Part shown: positions 1 to 7,825 of the stretch, one piece after another
Numbering within the stretch: the first letter of the stretch is position 1
Layout of the letters: each line of letters begins with the position of its first letter
Assembly (NCBI GenBank): GCA_023140775.1
Contig: JAGLLA010000021.1
Coordinates: 1 to 34,333, forward strand
Length of the DNA stretch: 34,333 nucleotides
Direction of reading: 5' to 3'
DNA from: Candidatus Parcubacteria bacterium
Lineage (GTDB): Bacteria > Patescibacteriota > Minisyncoccia > JAHIHE01 > JAGLIN01
Position numbers and translations under genes: made by a program
Notes under the pieces: generated by a model
Databases searched by the model: none
What the model was told of the DNA's origin: nothing
What the model saw: the letters and a program-made list of their open reading frames with translations, nothing else

Positions 1-77
1 TTATTCCAATTTTCATGTAGTTCTTTACACATATTTCTTCCTCGGTCTATTGTGCATTTGCAATGTAGGGCAAGCAC
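1..77 (-). CDS. possible 5' fragment of a minus-strand gene
   Basis: A reading frame on the minus strand is open from a GTG at 77 to the window edge (about 25 codons, starting VLALHCKCTIDRGRN). A fair promoter-like sequence (TTGACT, 16-bp spacer, TAAAAT) lies just upstream, so close that the GTG would be nearly leaderless. No family is recognised and the fragment is too short to judge. It could equally be the start of an RNA gene or chance. Confidence 0.2.
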   Translation of the reverse strand, partial: MLALHCKCTIDRGRNMCKELHENWN

Positions 78-83
78 TTTTTG

Positions 84-111
84 ATTTTAATACATAACTA
101 TTATAAGTCAA
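84..111 (-). promoter_or_regulatory. putative minus-strand promoter
   Basis: Read on the minus strand: TTGACT, a 16-bp spacer, then TAAAAT. It points toward the window edge and would drive whatever lies at 1-77. It is supported only by consensus match. Confidence 0.3.
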
Positions 112-150
112 TGGTGGGAATTATTTTTTGGGTTGTCGGAGCATTTTTAT

Positions 151-178
151 TTGATTAATTCCATAATTATGCTATTTT
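151..178 (+). promoter_or_regulatory. putative promoter of the NYN gene
   Basis: TTGATT, a 16-bp spacer and an extended -10 (TGC TATTTT) lie about 100 bases before the NYN reading frame. The predicted transcript would carry the hairpin at 225-250 in its leader. Confidence 0.4.
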
Positions 179-224
179 ATATATAGAAATAAAAACAAAC
201 ATATTAAGTAAAATAGAAACAAAA

Positions 225-250
225 ACAAGGAAGTAGTCCTTGTTCTTTTA
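225..250 (+). terminator. leader hairpin with T-rich tail (attenuator-like)
   Basis: ACAAGGA, loop AGTAG, TCCTTGT, followed by TCTTTTA. The 7-bp stem sits inside the predicted leader, about 30 bases before the NYN start codon. It may be a weak terminator or attenuator rather than the end of an upstream gene. Confidence 0.4.
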
Positions 251-280
251 CAATAAAATAGCGTGTAAGGAGGGAATAAA

Positions 281-1069
281 TTGACAAAAGAAAGAAAGAA
301 AAAAGGAAGATCGATACTAACACCACCCACGATGGTAGTAATTGATTTTGACAATATCTCAAAATCTTTAAAAGAGCGTCTTGGTTGTAATATTGTAGAC
401 TTAATGAAATTGATTAATTATACTTGTAGCGATCTGGATAATCTAACAGGGATTGTAAATAGAGACAGTAGGTCGTTTAGTCCAATTATTTTGATTATCA
501 GTGAAAAAACGACAGAGAGAAAAAGAATTAAGCAAAACATATTATTGAGTAGAATAAAAGAATTGTCTTCTATCTCAATTGAAGTATTTACAATAAAACC
601 TAAAAGAATAAATAGCGGATCCCTGGTTAGTTGTACGGACTCTGATGTAGCTGTTTTTTTATCTATGGCTTTAAACGATAAGAAAATAAAAAGAGTTATT
701 TTATTTTCTGGGGATGGTGATTTTAAGAGATCATTAAGATGGACGGGAACGCGAGGTAAAAAAGTAGAACTTGTTTGTGTTACTAAGACTGATTCAAGTG
801 AATTGAAAGATCATGTTCTATTGCTTGGCGGAACAGTCTCAATAGTAGGGAAAGATATAATTACGATATTTAAAGATGAAAAGAAAATTCAAAGAAGGGG
901 AGAGATACCGGGATTAGCAAAGATAATAAAACCAAAGAAGATAGAAAGTACTTCAAATGATGGAGGAAAAAAGAAAAAAAATGGAAATGGAAAAAGTGGT
1001 AAGAAAAAGAATAAAAAGAATGGAAACGGAAATCGAAGAAGTAAGAAAAATCAAGAAAAAAAGAAATAA
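281..1069 (+). CDS. NYN (LabA/DUF88-like) domain protein with basic tail
   Basis: Residues about 17-190 look like a NYN domain, a PIN-like fold often associated with RNA cleavage. There is an N-terminal acidic strand (VVIDFDNIS, D22 and D24), a middle CTDSDVAVFL (D120, D122) and VILFSGDGDFKR (D145, D147), followed by strands typical of LabA-type proteins. Residues about 215-262 are a low-complexity tail rich in Lys, Asn and Gly, likely disordered and able to bind nucleic acid. The start is TTG, chosen because a strong AGGAGG lies 8 bases upstream, unlike most genes here. The gene converges on priA and ends in a good terminator. A cytoplasmic RNase or RNA-binding role is inferred from the fold; the substrate is unknown. 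Confidence 0.75.
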   Translation: MTKERKKKGRSILTPPTMVVIDFDNISKSLKERLGCNIVDLMKLINYTCSDLDNLTGIVNRDSRSFSPIILIISEKTTERKRIKQNILLSRIKELSSISIEVFTIKPKRINSGSLVSCTDSDVAVFLSMALNDKKIKRVILFSGDGDFKRSLRWTGTRGKKVELVCVTKTDSSELKDHVLLLGGTVSIVGKDIITIFKDEKKIQRRGEIPGLAKIIKPKKIESTSNDGGKKKKNGNGKSGKKKNKKNGNGNRRSKKNQEKKK

Positions 1070-1077
1070 ATCATATT

Positions 1078-1110
1078 CTGGATTTAATATAAACAATCCA
1101 GTCTTTTTTT
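1078..1110 (+). terminator. intrinsic terminator of the NYN gene
   Basis: CTGGATT, a 10-base loop, AATCCAG, then TC and seven T residues. It lies between the convergent NYN and priA stop codons. Confidence 0.75.
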
Positions 1111-1119
1111 GTAAAAAAT

Positions 1120-3141
1120 TTAGGAAATACTCTCAGGGTCAATGTCGATGATCCAATCTTGTCCGACGAGTTCCAGAAGGGAATCGCGAAGTTTGAGATC
1201 TGCGCAAATTGATTTGATGATGATATTCCAGCGATATTTTCCATATTCAATAAAGCTGGAAGAGGCAAAAGGAGTAGTGACTTGGAAATTCTTTTTCAAT
1301 ATCTCATTTTCGAAGATTATCGTTTTGATGATGCGATACATATTTTCCGCTTCTCTCTTGCATTGAAATTGATTTTGATTCTTGTAGATTAGTTTGATGA
1401 GCTGTGAAAAAGGAGGATAGCCGATTCCAGAAGGTAATTTTCTGTTTTCGATCTCTTCCTTGTAAAAATCATTAATGTCGCTTTTCAGATATGAGAACAT
1501 CTTGTTTTCAATGTCATTTGTCTGCAAAATGACATTTTGATCAGCACTTGCCAAGCTTTCAATTAGTTTGAGAAACTGAATTGCTTTTTCTTTGGACTTG
1601 AATTCTGATTGATTGAAAATAATCTCAGGGAACAAAATTCCGATTGTGCTGATATTTTTCATATTCCAATTTTTCAGAACCATTTGAGTGCCGAGGAGGA
1701 TGTCAATTTTTCCCGCAATGAAATCAGCTTGGACCTCTGTTTGTTTGCTTCCCTCTGAGATGGTAGTGCTGTCCAATCTGACGATTTTGATATTTTTACC
1801 TGCAAACAATTTTTCAACTTCATTTTGAATTTCTTCGGAGCCATAGCCAAAGGAGTTAATCCTTTGCCCTTGGCATTTTGGACACTGCTTGATCAAGCTC
1901 GACTGTTCTTTGCATCTCGTACAATAGAGTTGATTATTTTGCATAATTAAGATATTTTCGCAATTCTTGCACTCGGCGATATATTCGCAATCTCGACATT
2001 TGGTGATCGTATTTTTTCCGAGACGGGGAATGAAGAGAATTGCTTGTTTTCTGTGATAAATATTTTCAAGTAAGTTTTCCTTTAGTTTTTCAGAGAGAGC
2101 GCAATAGTTTCCTGTTTTTCGCTCGTTTTCCATGTTGATCTTTTCCAGATTGTAACATTCCCTTTTCGCAAACAATTCAATTTTTGCAAACTGATCATCA
2201 TTTTCCAGTTGGTGGTATGTTTCAACAGAGGGAGAATGGGAGGAAAGAACAATTTTTACTTGCCAAATGTCAGCTAGTTTTTCGGCAACTTTAATTCCGT
2301 GATATCTGGGATTTTGATCCCATTGCTTATAGCTGGAGTTATGTTCGTCATCGCAGATGATGAGTTTCAGGTTTTGAAATGGCACAAAAACGGCTTGTCT
2401 GGTGCCAATGACGATTTGCGCCTCTCCGGTTTTGATCTTTTTCCACTGCTGGAAATATTGATTTTTGGTCAGCTCGCTTGTCATCATGGCAACGGTTTTT
2501 TCTCCAAATTTTTCTTGATAAAAATTTGCAAAATTATAAATGTCAAAATATTCAGGCAAAAGAAGTAAAACTTGTTTTGGTTCTTTATTCTTATTATCAT
2601 CGTGAGTTTCTCGAACTGTTTTTTTTATAATCTCAGCATACAAATCGTGTTTTTCGCTTTGTAGATTGTGGACGAGAAGAATTTTCTTTTTGTTTCTTGA
2701 TTTACTGAAGAATGTTTTTGCTAGACCATCTTCGATTGTGTTGATCTGACAGTTGGGATTCAATTCAATGTTTTTGCGGGCATCTTTTTTGGTGATTGGA
2801 GGTAGAGCTAATTTGACAGTGAAGCCTAAGGGAGAATAGTAATAAGCGGAAACAAATTCGAGAAGTTGAATGTGTTTTTCCGAAAATCTCAGGGAATCAT
2901 CCAAAATATTTTTGATTTCCTTTAGTTTATAATTTATTTTTCCAGGATCAAGCTTTTGCAGTTTGTAAACAATTCCCAGCACAGTTTTATTGCGCAGGGA
3001 TATTTCGACGACACTCCCAATTTTGATGTCCTTCGCGATTATTTGCGGAACGAGGTAGCCGAAAAATTGAGCCGTATGTCTGGGCATTTTGACAGCAGGA
3101 ATAACCTGAGCAACGAGTTTTTCTTTATTTTCCTTTGGCAT
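1120..3141 (-). CDS. priA: divergent primosomal protein N' (PriA), ATPase motifs degraded
   Basis: PriA normally reloads the replicative helicase at stalled forks. The N-terminal DNA-binding domain (VAQVIPAVKMPRHT, residues 9-22), the winged-helix region (about 83-118) and the helicase core with Cys-rich insert (four CxxC pairs, CRDCEYIAECKNC to CPKCQG) are in the family order. The DEAH-type motif survives as DDEH (264-267) and GTRQAVFVPF is clear. The Walker A position (about 157-168) reads VHNLQSEKHDLY instead of G-x-TGSGKT, and the C-terminal arginine-finger motif (AGRAGR in typical PriA) reads ESLASADQN. The protein has 673 residues against about 730 in E. coli. It probably binds forks and partner proteins without ATP-driven unwinding. 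Identity is firm; loss of helicase activity is inferred. Confidence 0.88.
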   Translation of the reverse strand: MPKENKEKLVAQVIPAVKMPRHTAQFFGYLVPQIIAKDIKIGSVVEISLRNKTVLGIVYKLQKLDPGKINYKLKEIKNILDDSLRFSEKHIQLLEFVSAYYYSPLGFTVKLALPPITKKDARKNIELNPNCQINTIEDGLAKTFFSKSRNKKKILLVHNLQSEKHDLYAEIIKKTVRETHDDNKNKEPKQVLLLLPEYFDIYNFANFYQEKFGEKTVAMMTSELTKNQYFQQWKKIKTGEAQIVIGTRQAVFVPFQNLKLIICDDEHNSSYKQWDQNPRYHGIKVAEKLADIWQVKIVLSSHSPSVETYHQLENDDQFAKIELFAKRECYNLEKINMENERKTGNYCALSEKLKENLLENIYHRKQAILFIPRLGKNTITKCRDCEYIAECKNCENILIMQNNQLYCTRCKEQSSLIKQCPKCQGQRINSFGYGSEEIQNEVEKLFAGKNIKIVRLDSTTISEGSKQTEVQADFIAGKIDILLGTQMVLKNWNMKNISTIGILFPEIIFNQSEFKSKEKAIQFLKLIESLASADQNVILQTNDIENKMFSYLKSDINDFYKEEIENRKLPSGIGYPPFSQLIKLIYKNQNQFQCKREAENMYRIIKTIIFENEILKKNFQVTTPFASSSFIEYGKYRWNIIIKSICADLKLRDSLLELVGQDWIIDIDPESIS

Positions 3142-3169
3142 TTGGACATTTATTAATAAACCAGCGTCA

Positions 3170-3335
3170 TTGCGAAGGCGTGGAACGACTGTGGAGCATC
3201 AAGTCTCGATATAGAAATCTCTGAAAAACGAAGTTTTTGTCATTCCCGTAGATATTCATCGATTTACTAATAGAATTTATATAAATTCTGTCATCCTGAA
3301 CTTGATTCAGGATCTTCGTTTTCTTACGCTTAAAC
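3170..3335. repeat. dispersed-repeat-like intergenic DNA with palindrome
   Basis: This GC-richer stretch resembles intergenic repeats seen in many small genomes (CGTCATTGCGAAGGCG and TCATTCCCG style sequences). It contains a perfect inverted repeat ATCCTGAA, loop CTTGA, TTCAGGAT around 3292-3313. No gene is visible between priA and the tRNA-Pro promoter (3142-3434). The repeat status rests on resemblance; only one copy is in the window. Confidence 0.5.
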
Positions 3336-3434
3336 GAACCAATAAATCATGAGCTATTTGTTTTAATCGAAAATACAATAACTCTATTTGAGTCTCCTTT
3401 AGTTTATATTATTAATCAAGAATAGTAAAATTGG

Positions 3435-3462
3435 TTGACTTTTTTTATTTTTAATATATTAT
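3435..3462 (+). promoter_or_regulatory. putative promoter of tRNA-Pro
   Basis: TTGACT, a 16-bp T-rich spacer, then TATTAT (with TATAAA overlapping three bases further on). It lies about 40 bases before the tRNA. Confidence 0.55.
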
Positions 3463-3501
3463 AAATAAGTACTTGATTTTTGGTGTATAAAATAGTTTTC
3501 A

Positions 3502-3574
3502 CGGGGCGTGGCGTAACGGCTAACGCACTTGGTTTGGGACCAAGGGACTCCGAGTTCGAATCTCGGCGCCCCGA
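3502..3574 (+). tRNA. tRNA-Pro(UGG)
   Basis: A complete cloverleaf: acceptor CGGGGCG pairs with CGCCCCG, D-stem GCGT/ACGC, anticodon stem CTTGG/CCAAG with loop TTTGGGA (anticodon UGG), T-stem CCGAG/CTCGG with loop TTCGAAT. The discriminator base is A. CCA is not encoded. C1-G72 is typical of bacterial tRNA-Pro. Confidence 0.95.
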
Positions 3575-3604
3575 CATTTTAATTTACACTTTATAACTTA
3601 TATC

Positions 3605-3790
3605 AAAGTTAGGCGCGCTGGCTCCATAGTCCCCTTAGGGCTGTGGAGCCTTCGTGCAAATATTGGCTCCATTCTCCCGAGTGGAGTTTTTTGTGTATAA
3701 AATTCCACTCTTGACTGCCCGCCTTGGGAGGGAGAGGGGTGGACGCAGAGCGAATGGGTGTGTGAAAACGATAAAACCAATTACACAATT
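3605..3790. repeat. second repeat-like block with stacked inverted repeats
   Basis: A GC-rich island in AT-rich DNA. It carries an imperfect palindrome at 3620-3650 (GGCTCCATAG paired with CTGTGGAGCC around CCC/GGG), a hairpin with T-run at 3667-3692, and a GGGAGGGAGAGGGGTGGACG tract. The overlapping minus-strand ORFs of 60 and 68 codons are judged to be spurious readings of the repeat. It sits next to the tRNA-Pro and just before the defence island, so it could mark an insertion boundary. Confidence 0.5.
3667..3692 (+). terminator. hairpin with T-run in repeat block
   Basis: CTCCA ... TGGAG followed by six T residues. It could terminate the tRNA-Pro transcript and isolate the downstream methyltransferase gene. 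Confidence 0.45.
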
Positions 3791-3931
3791 TTTTTATTAA
3801 CCTTCCTTCACTCATTTTTAATTTGTATATTTGAATAATTGTTGGTTTTGTGGTAATATATAGGTAAAGAAAGGGGAAAGGATTTGATAAAACAAGCCTT
3901 TGCCAGAATAATTATTTTATAGAATAATTAT

Positions 3932-4924
3932 ATGTTGAACACAACAAATAATAATTTAAAATTTATTGATTTTTGTGCTGGAATTGGCGGTGGACGAATT
4001 GGTCTTGAAAATTCTGGCATGCAATGCGTTGGTTTTTCTGAAATAAACAAGGATGCTGAAAAAACATACCGCTTATTTTTTGGTGAGAAAGAAAAAAATC
4101 ACGGTGATTTAATGCAAATTAATCCCAAAAACTTGCCAGATTTTGATTTGATGATTGCTGGTTTTCCTTGTCAGACTTTTTCAGTAATTGGGCAAAGAAA
4201 GGGGATGTGTGATAAAAGAGGTCAGATAATTTTTGGGCTTGTCAAAATAATGAAAGCAAAAAATTTAAAATATTTTATTTTGGAGAATGTCAAAGGTCTT
4301 TTAAATCACGATAATGGACAATCATTGAAGGTCATTTTAGACACATTGGATAAAGCGGGTTATAAGGTTTTTTGGAAATTGATTAGCAGTTTGCATTATG
4401 GCGTGCCACAAATGAGAGAAAGAATCTATTTTGTTGGCATTCGGAAAGATTTAATAAAAGATGATAAAGATTTTGAATTTCCAGAAGTTGTAGAAACTCC
4501 AGAACTTAAAAATTATTTGATAGATGACGGAAAATTAGAATTAAGCGAAAAAAAAAGAACCTATGAGACATTTTTAAAATATTTAGATAATAAATATAAT
4601 AAAAATAAATTTACAATTAATAAATTATTAAAAGAAGATTTTTTAATTATTGACACCAGACAATCTGATTTGCGTTTATATCGTGGCAGAGTGCCAACTT
4701 TGAGAGTTGGAAGGCATGGAATTTTATATATTAGAGATGGAAAATTCAAAAAATTGTCAGGATATGAGTCTTTATTGTTGCAAGGATTTCCAAAAAAATT
4801 ATCAAATAAAGCAAAAAATAAAATTCAGAATACACATTTGCTTGGTCAGGCTGGCAATGCAATGACAGTTAATGTTGTTGAGGCGTTTGGTAAAAACCTA
4901 ATTAATTTTTTAAACAAAAAATAA
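3932..4924 (+). CDS. C5-cytosine DNA methyltransferase (type II R-M, predicted GCGC)
   Basis: It transfers a methyl group from S-adenosylmethionine to cytosine C5, protecting host DNA from the partner nuclease. Motif I FIDFCAGIGGG (11-21), motif IV GFPCQTFS with catalytic C80, motif VI ENV (118-120), motif VIII QMRERIYFVGIR and the C-terminal motif X GNAMTVNV are in canonical order. Its 330 residues match HhaI-size enzymes. The stop is followed 2 bases later by the start of the HinP1I-like endonuclease, so the two are co-transcribed. GCGC specificity is inferred from the partner, not from the target-recognition region itself. The start ATG follows an A/T-rich leader with no SD. Confidence 0.93.
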   Translation: MLNTTNNNLKFIDFCAGIGGGRIGLENSGMQCVGFSEINKDAEKTYRLFFGEKEKNHGDLMQINPKNLPDFDLMIAGFPCQTFSVIGQRKGMCDKRGQIIFGLVKIMKAKNLKYFILENVKGLLNHDNGQSLKVILDTLDKAGYKVFWKLISSLHYGVPQMRERIYFVGIRKDLIKDDKDFEFPEVVETPELKNYLIDDGKLELSEKKRTYETFLKYLDNKYNKNKFTINKLLKEDFLIIDTRQSDLRLYRGRVPTLRVGRHGILYIRDGKFKKLSGYESLLLQGFPKKLSNKAKNKIQNTHLLGQAGNAMTVNVVEAFGKNLINFLNKK

Positions 4925-4926
4925 AT

Positions 4927-5751
4927 ATGATAAAAAAAGATTTAGTAAAGCTAGGTTCAATTACCGCTAAGAACGGTTTTAAAAATGAGTATGACGTTAT
5001 TGATAAATTCAATAATTGGGAAAAAGACAAAACGGCTAAAAAATGGCTAGAAGCAATGGAATATAATGTCGCTGAGATTGAATCTGTTAAAGCTATAAAA
5101 GTAGAAAATAATTACAAGGCTGATATTCAAGTTCAAATAAATATTAGTATTAAATTAAAATCTCAGTTAGATGTTCAAAATTTACAAGTTAAATTGGTTA
5201 GTAATCCACAAGGATTTAATCAAATAGATAAAAGATGGATTGATAAATATGTTGAATTGTGGAATATACCAAAGGACATTACAAAATATCTCAAATTATT
5301 TACGGGAGAAACAAAACCTCAAAAGAAAAATATAAAGGATCCAAGAAGAATGTTATTTTTAGAAATGAGCGAAGAAGCTCAAAAACAAGTTATCAATTTT
5401 TTTGAAAATAATAAAATATTAATAGTTTCTGACATATTGAAGGGCAAAGGTAAATTTTCTGCTAATTGGATGTTAGTTGTTTTGAAGATTGATGGAAAAA
5501 ACAGTTGGGTCTTAAAATCAATTAACGAGGTAATGAATGTTTTTGGAAATGGAGATGTCAGAATAACCTCACAAGGAAGCTTAAAAATTGGGAGAATTGG
5601 ATGCAAAGAAAGGGTGGAGACAATGGAAGAGATACAGCAAAAATGCTTCAATTCAAGATTAATCCAGTTGAGCTTTTTGATAATTGATTTTGCTAGCTGG
5701 ATTCAAGTTTCGTCGCATAGGAAAATTGATGTAACTATGAAATTATTTTAA
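4927..5751 (+). pseudogene. HinP1I-family restriction endonuclease, frameshifted near the C-terminus
   Basis: The protein aligns from memory with R.HinP1I (cuts G^CGC): LGSITAKNGFKNE near the N-terminus, the catalytic region ADIQ...NLQVK (D66 and Q87-V88-K89, a PD-(D/E)XK variant with Gln), then QVKLVSNPQGFNQIDKRW, RRMLF and INEVMNVFGNGD. After about residue 224 the reading frame leaves the family: the expected tail is in the -1 frame, as MQRKGGDNGRDTAKMLQ and ELFDN, ending at TGA 5695-5697. The break is at about 5599-5601 (ATTGGATGCAAAG), where one base seems missing. No slippery heptamer is seen, so mutation or assembly error is likelier than programmed frameshifting. The in-frame tail to 5751 is unrelated to the family. 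The methyltransferase upstream is intact. Confidence 0.82.
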
Positions 5752-5760
5752 ATAAATTGA

Positions 5761-5943
5761 ATTAAAACTGGGATAAAGGCTTCTGTTTTGTTGATTCAAA
5801 ACTGGGATGAAACAATCAATCCAAAATCTGATGATTATTCGATTTTTATAGTAGTCTCTGAAAATTCTGGCAAAGATAATTTAGGGGATGATTTTTCGAA
5901 GGGTGTAATCTTGATAAAAATATTATGTCAAAAATTAGGATAA
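5761..5943 (+). pseudogene. C-terminal remnant of an N6-adenine DNA methylase (HsdM-like)
   Basis: Between two stop codons an open frame of 60 codons reads IKTGIKASVLLIQNW, then DDYSIFIVVSENSGKDNLGD and a short hydrophobic tail ending at TAA 5941-5943. The order K-T-G-(I/V)-K-x-S-(V/I)-L followed by an E-x-x-G-x-D segment is what I recall from the end of type I/N-6 DNA methylases. It has no start codon or catalytic NPPF/DPPY motif. Its end overlaps the start of the OLD gene by 19 bases. I read it as a scar of a lost R-M or BREX-like gene; the family call is from memory. Confidence 0.5.
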
Positions 5944-7718
5944 AATCAATTTCTATAAAAAATTACCGCTCCTTCAAAGGAACTCAATCTTTTATTTTTC
6001 CTAATGAAGATTATAAAAAACCTGTTGCAATAGTCGGATATAATAATTCTGGAAAAACAAATTTAATGAATTGTATTTTATATGGAATTGGGGAGAGGTT
6101 CGTTTCTGAAAATACTTTTGAAAAATCAGACTTACATCGTTTAAACTACAAAAATTTAATAAACATTTGTACTGTTTTAGATTCTTCTGAATATGAGATT
6201 TGGAGTGATTACCACGGAAGACTGGTTGAAAAATCTATAAAGGGTGAACATTCTATTTCCTCAAAATTTGAAGATGGGGAAATAAAATCAAAAGTCGACC
6301 CTTCTTTTTTTGGAGCAAACAAGCATTACAATATTTTTTTTATTAATTTTCACAAAATTAAAGAAGAAATTTCTACTCAAAAAACAAGTTGGGGGAATTT
6401 AAAATCATTTCTAGCAAAACATATAAAAAAAATTGTTGACAGTGATGAAGCGATGAAGGGTAAAAAAGAGGATTTTGAAAAAGAAATAAGCGAAAGCACG
6501 GACGGCGTTTTAAAAGGTTCTAGTTTAAATAAGTTTATTGAATTAATAAAGAAAAACTATACTACAAATTTAAGAAATAACGATTGTAGTGTTGAGTTCG
6601 GTCTTCCTGGATATGAAGATATTTTCCTACAAATGATGTTTAAGATTGGACTAAATGGGGATAAAGAAAATCTTGTGCCAATCGATCATTTTGGAGATGG
6701 ATATATTTCAATGTTTGTAATGGCTGTTATTCAGGCAATCGCAGAAAGCAACACTGAGGATCAATGTTTATTTTTGTTTGAAGAGCCAGAAAGTTTTTTA
6801 CATGAAAATCATCAAGAGTATTTTTATAAAACTGTTTTATGTGGATTATCAGAAAAAGGGCATCAAGTAATTTATACAACTCATTCGGCTAAAATGGTGG
6901 ATATTTTTGATACGAAGGGCTTAATTCGTCTTGAGGTTGATGAAAATAATGAAACCATTAAAAAATATAACAATATTGCTGAATTTTCTACTCAAAGAGC
7001 AGAGGGAGAAATTGTTACTTTAGAAAAATATAATGATTTCATTCGTAATATTGAGCCAAATTTAAATAAAATTCTATTTAGTAAAAAAGTGATCTTAGTC
7101 GAAGGACCAAACGACCTCATGGTTTATAATTTTGTAATTAAAAAAAAAGTTTTAGAAAAGATAGTTAATATGGTTAGTATTGGGAATAAAGAAAAATATG
7201 CAGAAACATATTTAAATTTTCATAATATTTCAATTATTCCTCATCACGGAAAATCTACCGCTTTATATTTGATTGAAGTATGTAAGCATTTTGGTTTAGA
7301 TTATTTTGTAATTAATGACTGGGATTTTGAAAATGATGATTTATCTTTTGATACAATTTCTGAATTTGATTCTCTAGAAAATCTTCAAACAGATAAGGTT
7401 TATACTTTAAGAAGTGGTATTGAAAAGGGAAAGATAACTAATAATTGGAATTTGATAAATAAAGCAGGTAAAGATAGAATTCATTTTAATACTCCAAAAA
7501 TAGAAAAAATAATTGATTATGATTCAGATGATAAAAATAGTTTGAAAATTTGGGAGAAATTAAATGATATTGGTTTTTCTTTTAACGAAAACTTATTTCC
7601 TGAAAATTTAGAGAAATTTTTGGAATTATATTTATTAGAATTTGATAATTTTAATAATCCAGAAAAGCATATAATTTCAGGCCAAGATGATATTAGAATT
7701 GAAGATATTCCCTTTTAA
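5925..7718 (+). CDS. OLD-family nuclease (ABC ATPase + TOPRIM), class 1
   Basis: An overcoming-lysogenization-defect type protein, a DNA nuclease family used in anti-phage defence. The N-terminal ABC/SMC-like ATPase has Walker A GYNNSGKT (38-45), a signature-like FGDGYISM (about 256-263), Walker B CLFLFEEPES (281-290) and an H-loop TTHS (H320). The C-terminal TOPRIM domain shows VILVEGPNDLMVY (E393) and INDWDFEND (D465, D467). Its 597 residues fit stand-alone class 1 OLD proteins. No UvrD-like GajB partner follows, so this is not a canonical Gabija pair. The ATG lies in the tail of the decayed methylase frame and no SD is present. It is followed by the wHTH-PIN gene 107 bases downstream. Confidence 0.88.
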   Translation: MSKIRIKSISIKNYRSFKGTQSFIFPNEDYKKPVAIVGYNNSGKTNLMNCILYGIGERFVSENTFEKSDLHRLNYKNLINICTVLDSSEYEIWSDYHGRLVEKSIKGEHSISSKFEDGEIKSKVDPSFFGANKHYNIFFINFHKIKEEISTQKTSWGNLKSFLAKHIKKIVDSDEAMKGKKEDFEKEISESTDGVLKGSSLNKFIELIKKNYTTNLRNNDCSVEFGLPGYEDIFLQMMFKIGLNGDKENLVPIDHFGDGYISMFVMAVIQAIAESNTEDQCLFLFEEPESFLHENHQEYFYKTVLCGLSEKGHQVIYTTHSAKMVDIFDTKGLIRLEVDENNETIKKYNNIAEFSTQRAEGEIVTLEKYNDFIRNIEPNLNKILFSKKVILVEGPNDLMVYNFVIKKKVLEKIVNMVSIGNKEKYAETYLNFHNISIIPHHGKSTALYLIEVCKHFGLDYFVINDWDFENDDLSFDTISEFDSLENLQTDKVYTLRSGIEKGKITNNWNLINKAGKDRIHFNTPKIEKIIDYDSDDKNSLKIWEKLNDIGFSFNENLFPENLEKFLELYLLEFDNFNNPEKHIISGQDDIRIEDIPF

Positions 7719-7825
7719 TATTGAAATAATATGTCGCAAATCATAATGGAGAAAATTGAGAGGTAATTTTAAAAAAGTATGTTGATTTGGCGAAAAAGAG
7801 ATTGAATTATTAATTAACATAAATT

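Noticed and set aside
172-354. 60-codon minus-strand ORF rich in Phe and Leu
   Set aside because: It overlaps the leader and start of the NYN gene and reads the complement of A-rich sequence; the hydrophobicity is a composition effect.
3598-3815. Two overlapping minus-strand ORFs of 60 and 68 codons
   Set aside because: They lie entirely in the GC-rich palindromic repeat block, have Pro/Ser/His-rich low-quality sequence and no SD or promoter.
7719-7825. Short frames (MSQIIMEKIER and a KKYVDLAKKRLNY tail) between the OLD and wHTH-PIN genes
   Set aside because: Too short, frame-broken and without flanking signals; they may be debris of the lost methylase but cannot be supported.
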